A stretch of 45,646 nt of DNA from Phlegmacium glaucopus. Its lineage: Eukaryota > Basidiomycota > Agaricomycetes > Agaricales > Cortinariaceae. The notes beneath the pieces were generated by a model. It ran no database searches, was not told the DNA's origin, and worked only from the letters and a program-made list of their open reading frames with translations. Positions 44,576 through 45,646 of this stretch are shown piece after piece; within the stretch, counting starts at the first letter, position 1; each line of letters opens with the position of its first letter. The translations under genes were made by a program, and so were the position numbers. The stretch spans positions 307,177 to 352,822 of the forward strand of contig MU130360.1 of the NCBI GenBank assembly GCA_015039465.1. Direction: 5' to 3'.

Positions 44576-45646
44576 TCAACTTCTGCCGTCGTTCAATATA
44601 ATTGTGCCCCTCCACCAAAAAATCGAACCAAAAAGTGTCTGAACAATGAAAACCCAAGCTTGAACAGCCTGATGATCATGCACAGCAGCCGGGAACACAG
44701 ACATCAAATCTCTCCTCTTCCTCCCTCCCTGCTGAGGCTCTTCATGATCATGATTCTCTGTGTTAATACCATCATCGCCATTATCCCAACCCATCCTTCT
44801 CCTACGTCCAAACTTGCCAGAAGGTACCGGTGGTTCAGGTAACGTCTTATTATTCAAATAATCTCTTTTTACCTCCCAATCAAGGCCTTCGAGAGTAGCA
44901 GCACTAGCCGCTTTCGGTAGATCTCCAGAAAGATCTCGACTGTTTTTGGCTACCTCATCAGCCATCTTCTCCAAGTCTTCGACTCGTTCGCTCTTGGAGA
45001 TAGTCAAGGAACTGAGCGCAGGGTCTCGAGTGAATGAATGTTTGGGCGTCAGTTGAGGGATGGGGGGAGTATACCACGGCATTAGGAGAAGGGTTTGGAA
45101 CTGAATTAACAAAACTGTCCATCAGAAGTGTTCTTGTAGGCGGAAGAGCGGCAAACTGGTTCTTGTAGAGACTCCACGGTGGGAGTTTGATAAGATATTG
45201 GAGGCAGATAAGGTAGAGCAACAGGAGGTAATCCGGGAACAGCCTCAGGAAAGAATGAATGCGGTGGTGGCGGAGTATGAGCATTTGCTGGTGCGTGCAT
45301 AGGATGAAACTGTTGAAACGGAGGTAGCAATTGAGGACCAGGTGAAGTCGCATAACCATGCGGATATCCTTGAGGTAAAAGCAGAGGTGGTTCCATGGGT
45401 GGTAACTATGGCTGAATCGGTGTAGGGTCGATATATGCGCCTTGATTGGGGTAATAGGATATATAATCTGCATATGGCACAAGTTCAGGTACGGGTCCGT
45501 GGTTCGCATAGGTATACGGCGTTGGTTGTTGGATAAACAGGTCTAGTATTGGCTGTTGTGGAACGGCCATGGGACGAACCACATCGATGGGGATTTGAAG
45601 GATGATATCTTTGCTATTGAAAAGTAATTATCATCAAGACCCTGTT
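44576..45646 (-). CDS. Pro/Tyr/Gln-rich protein, C-terminal part (runs off right edge)
   Basis: Minus-strand coding enters from beyond the window: IDVVRPMAVPQQPILDLFIQQ, VPYADYISYYPNQGAYIDP, then a TAG near 45412 that may be intronic or an error, then PPMEPPLLLPQGYPHGYATSPGPQLLPPFQ to about 45130. After a frame change near 45110-45120 (an intron ending TTAATTCAG is possible) comes PWYTPPIPQLTPKHSFTRDPALSSL, a short helical region (SERVEDLEKMADEVAKNSRDL) and a basic GKFGRRRRMGWD, ending at or before 44576. No family is recognised. The proline/tyrosine-rich N-part and charged C-part suggest a scaffold or regulatory protein; this is inference. It is convergent with the J-protein gene, 122 bp apart. 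Confidence 0.5.

Overview
The window looks like a repeat-rich nuclear segment of an Agaricomycete-type basidiomycete. The evidence is short (about 47-62 bp) GT-AG introns, KDZ-class transposons, a chromodomain Ty3/Gypsy element, a Ngaro/DIRS-like tyrosine-recombinase retroelement, and a CBM1-GH10 xylanase. About 36 kb of mobile DNA (1-36 kb) adjoins about 9.5 kb of ordinary host genes (36.9-45.6 kb).

The most striking observation is at the left end. Two blocks, 1-1392 and about 3133-5189, are written backwards WITHOUT being complemented. Read as plain reversed strings they become colinear with forward sequence at 5190-6277, give a KDZ transposase reading frame, and join without a gap to the forward sequence next to them (position 1 joins 1393; 3133 joins 5190). 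No known biological process reverses one strand in parallel, so I read this as an assembly or gap-filling artefact. Gene calls inside these blocks are invalid as deposited. Block 1 begins exactly at position 1, so the window probably starts at a contig edge.

1-12.7 kb holds three KDZ transposon copies: two on the left, partly mirrored, and one on the minus strand at 9.95-12.65 kb. Each has a transposase 3' part followed by a companion gene with repeated acidic DWSSASE-like motifs. Three copies of a roughly 942-1125 bp non-coding inverted-repeat element (9012-9953, 10502-11443, and a mirrored one at 3466-4590) sit inside KDZ genes. 12902-22358 is a nested unit: a hAT-like element (TAGTG termini, perfect 8-bp target duplication) carrying a complete Gypsy chromovirus at 12987-20544 (5-bp target duplication, TG..CA LTRs, intact gag and pol). 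Between pol and the 3' LTR this chromovirus carries an antisense, intron-containing gene with a Zn2Cys6-type cysteine pattern and coiled coils.

22.8-30.8 kb holds a decayed Ngaro/DIRS-like element (gag, zinc-finger, RT-RNase H, tyrosine recombinase; nearly all breaks are TGA codons), a fragment of a second copy, and two homologous arrays of imperfect hairpins on either side. 31-36 kb holds elements sharing the terminus CTTTACACTCCCCCA, each with its own private subterminal repeat, a 158-bp satellite, and a run of C/G hairpins followed by T-rich tracts.

The host genes are: a secreted CBM1-GH10 endoxylanase (minus), an unrecognised two-exon gene (minus), indoleamine 2,3-dioxygenase (minus), a divergently transcribed J-domain protein with a Ser/Pro-rich duplicated linker (plus), and the 3' end of a Pro/Tyr/Gln-rich gene running off the right edge (minus). 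I saw no rRNA, tRNA or CRISPR. All splice calls are by eye.
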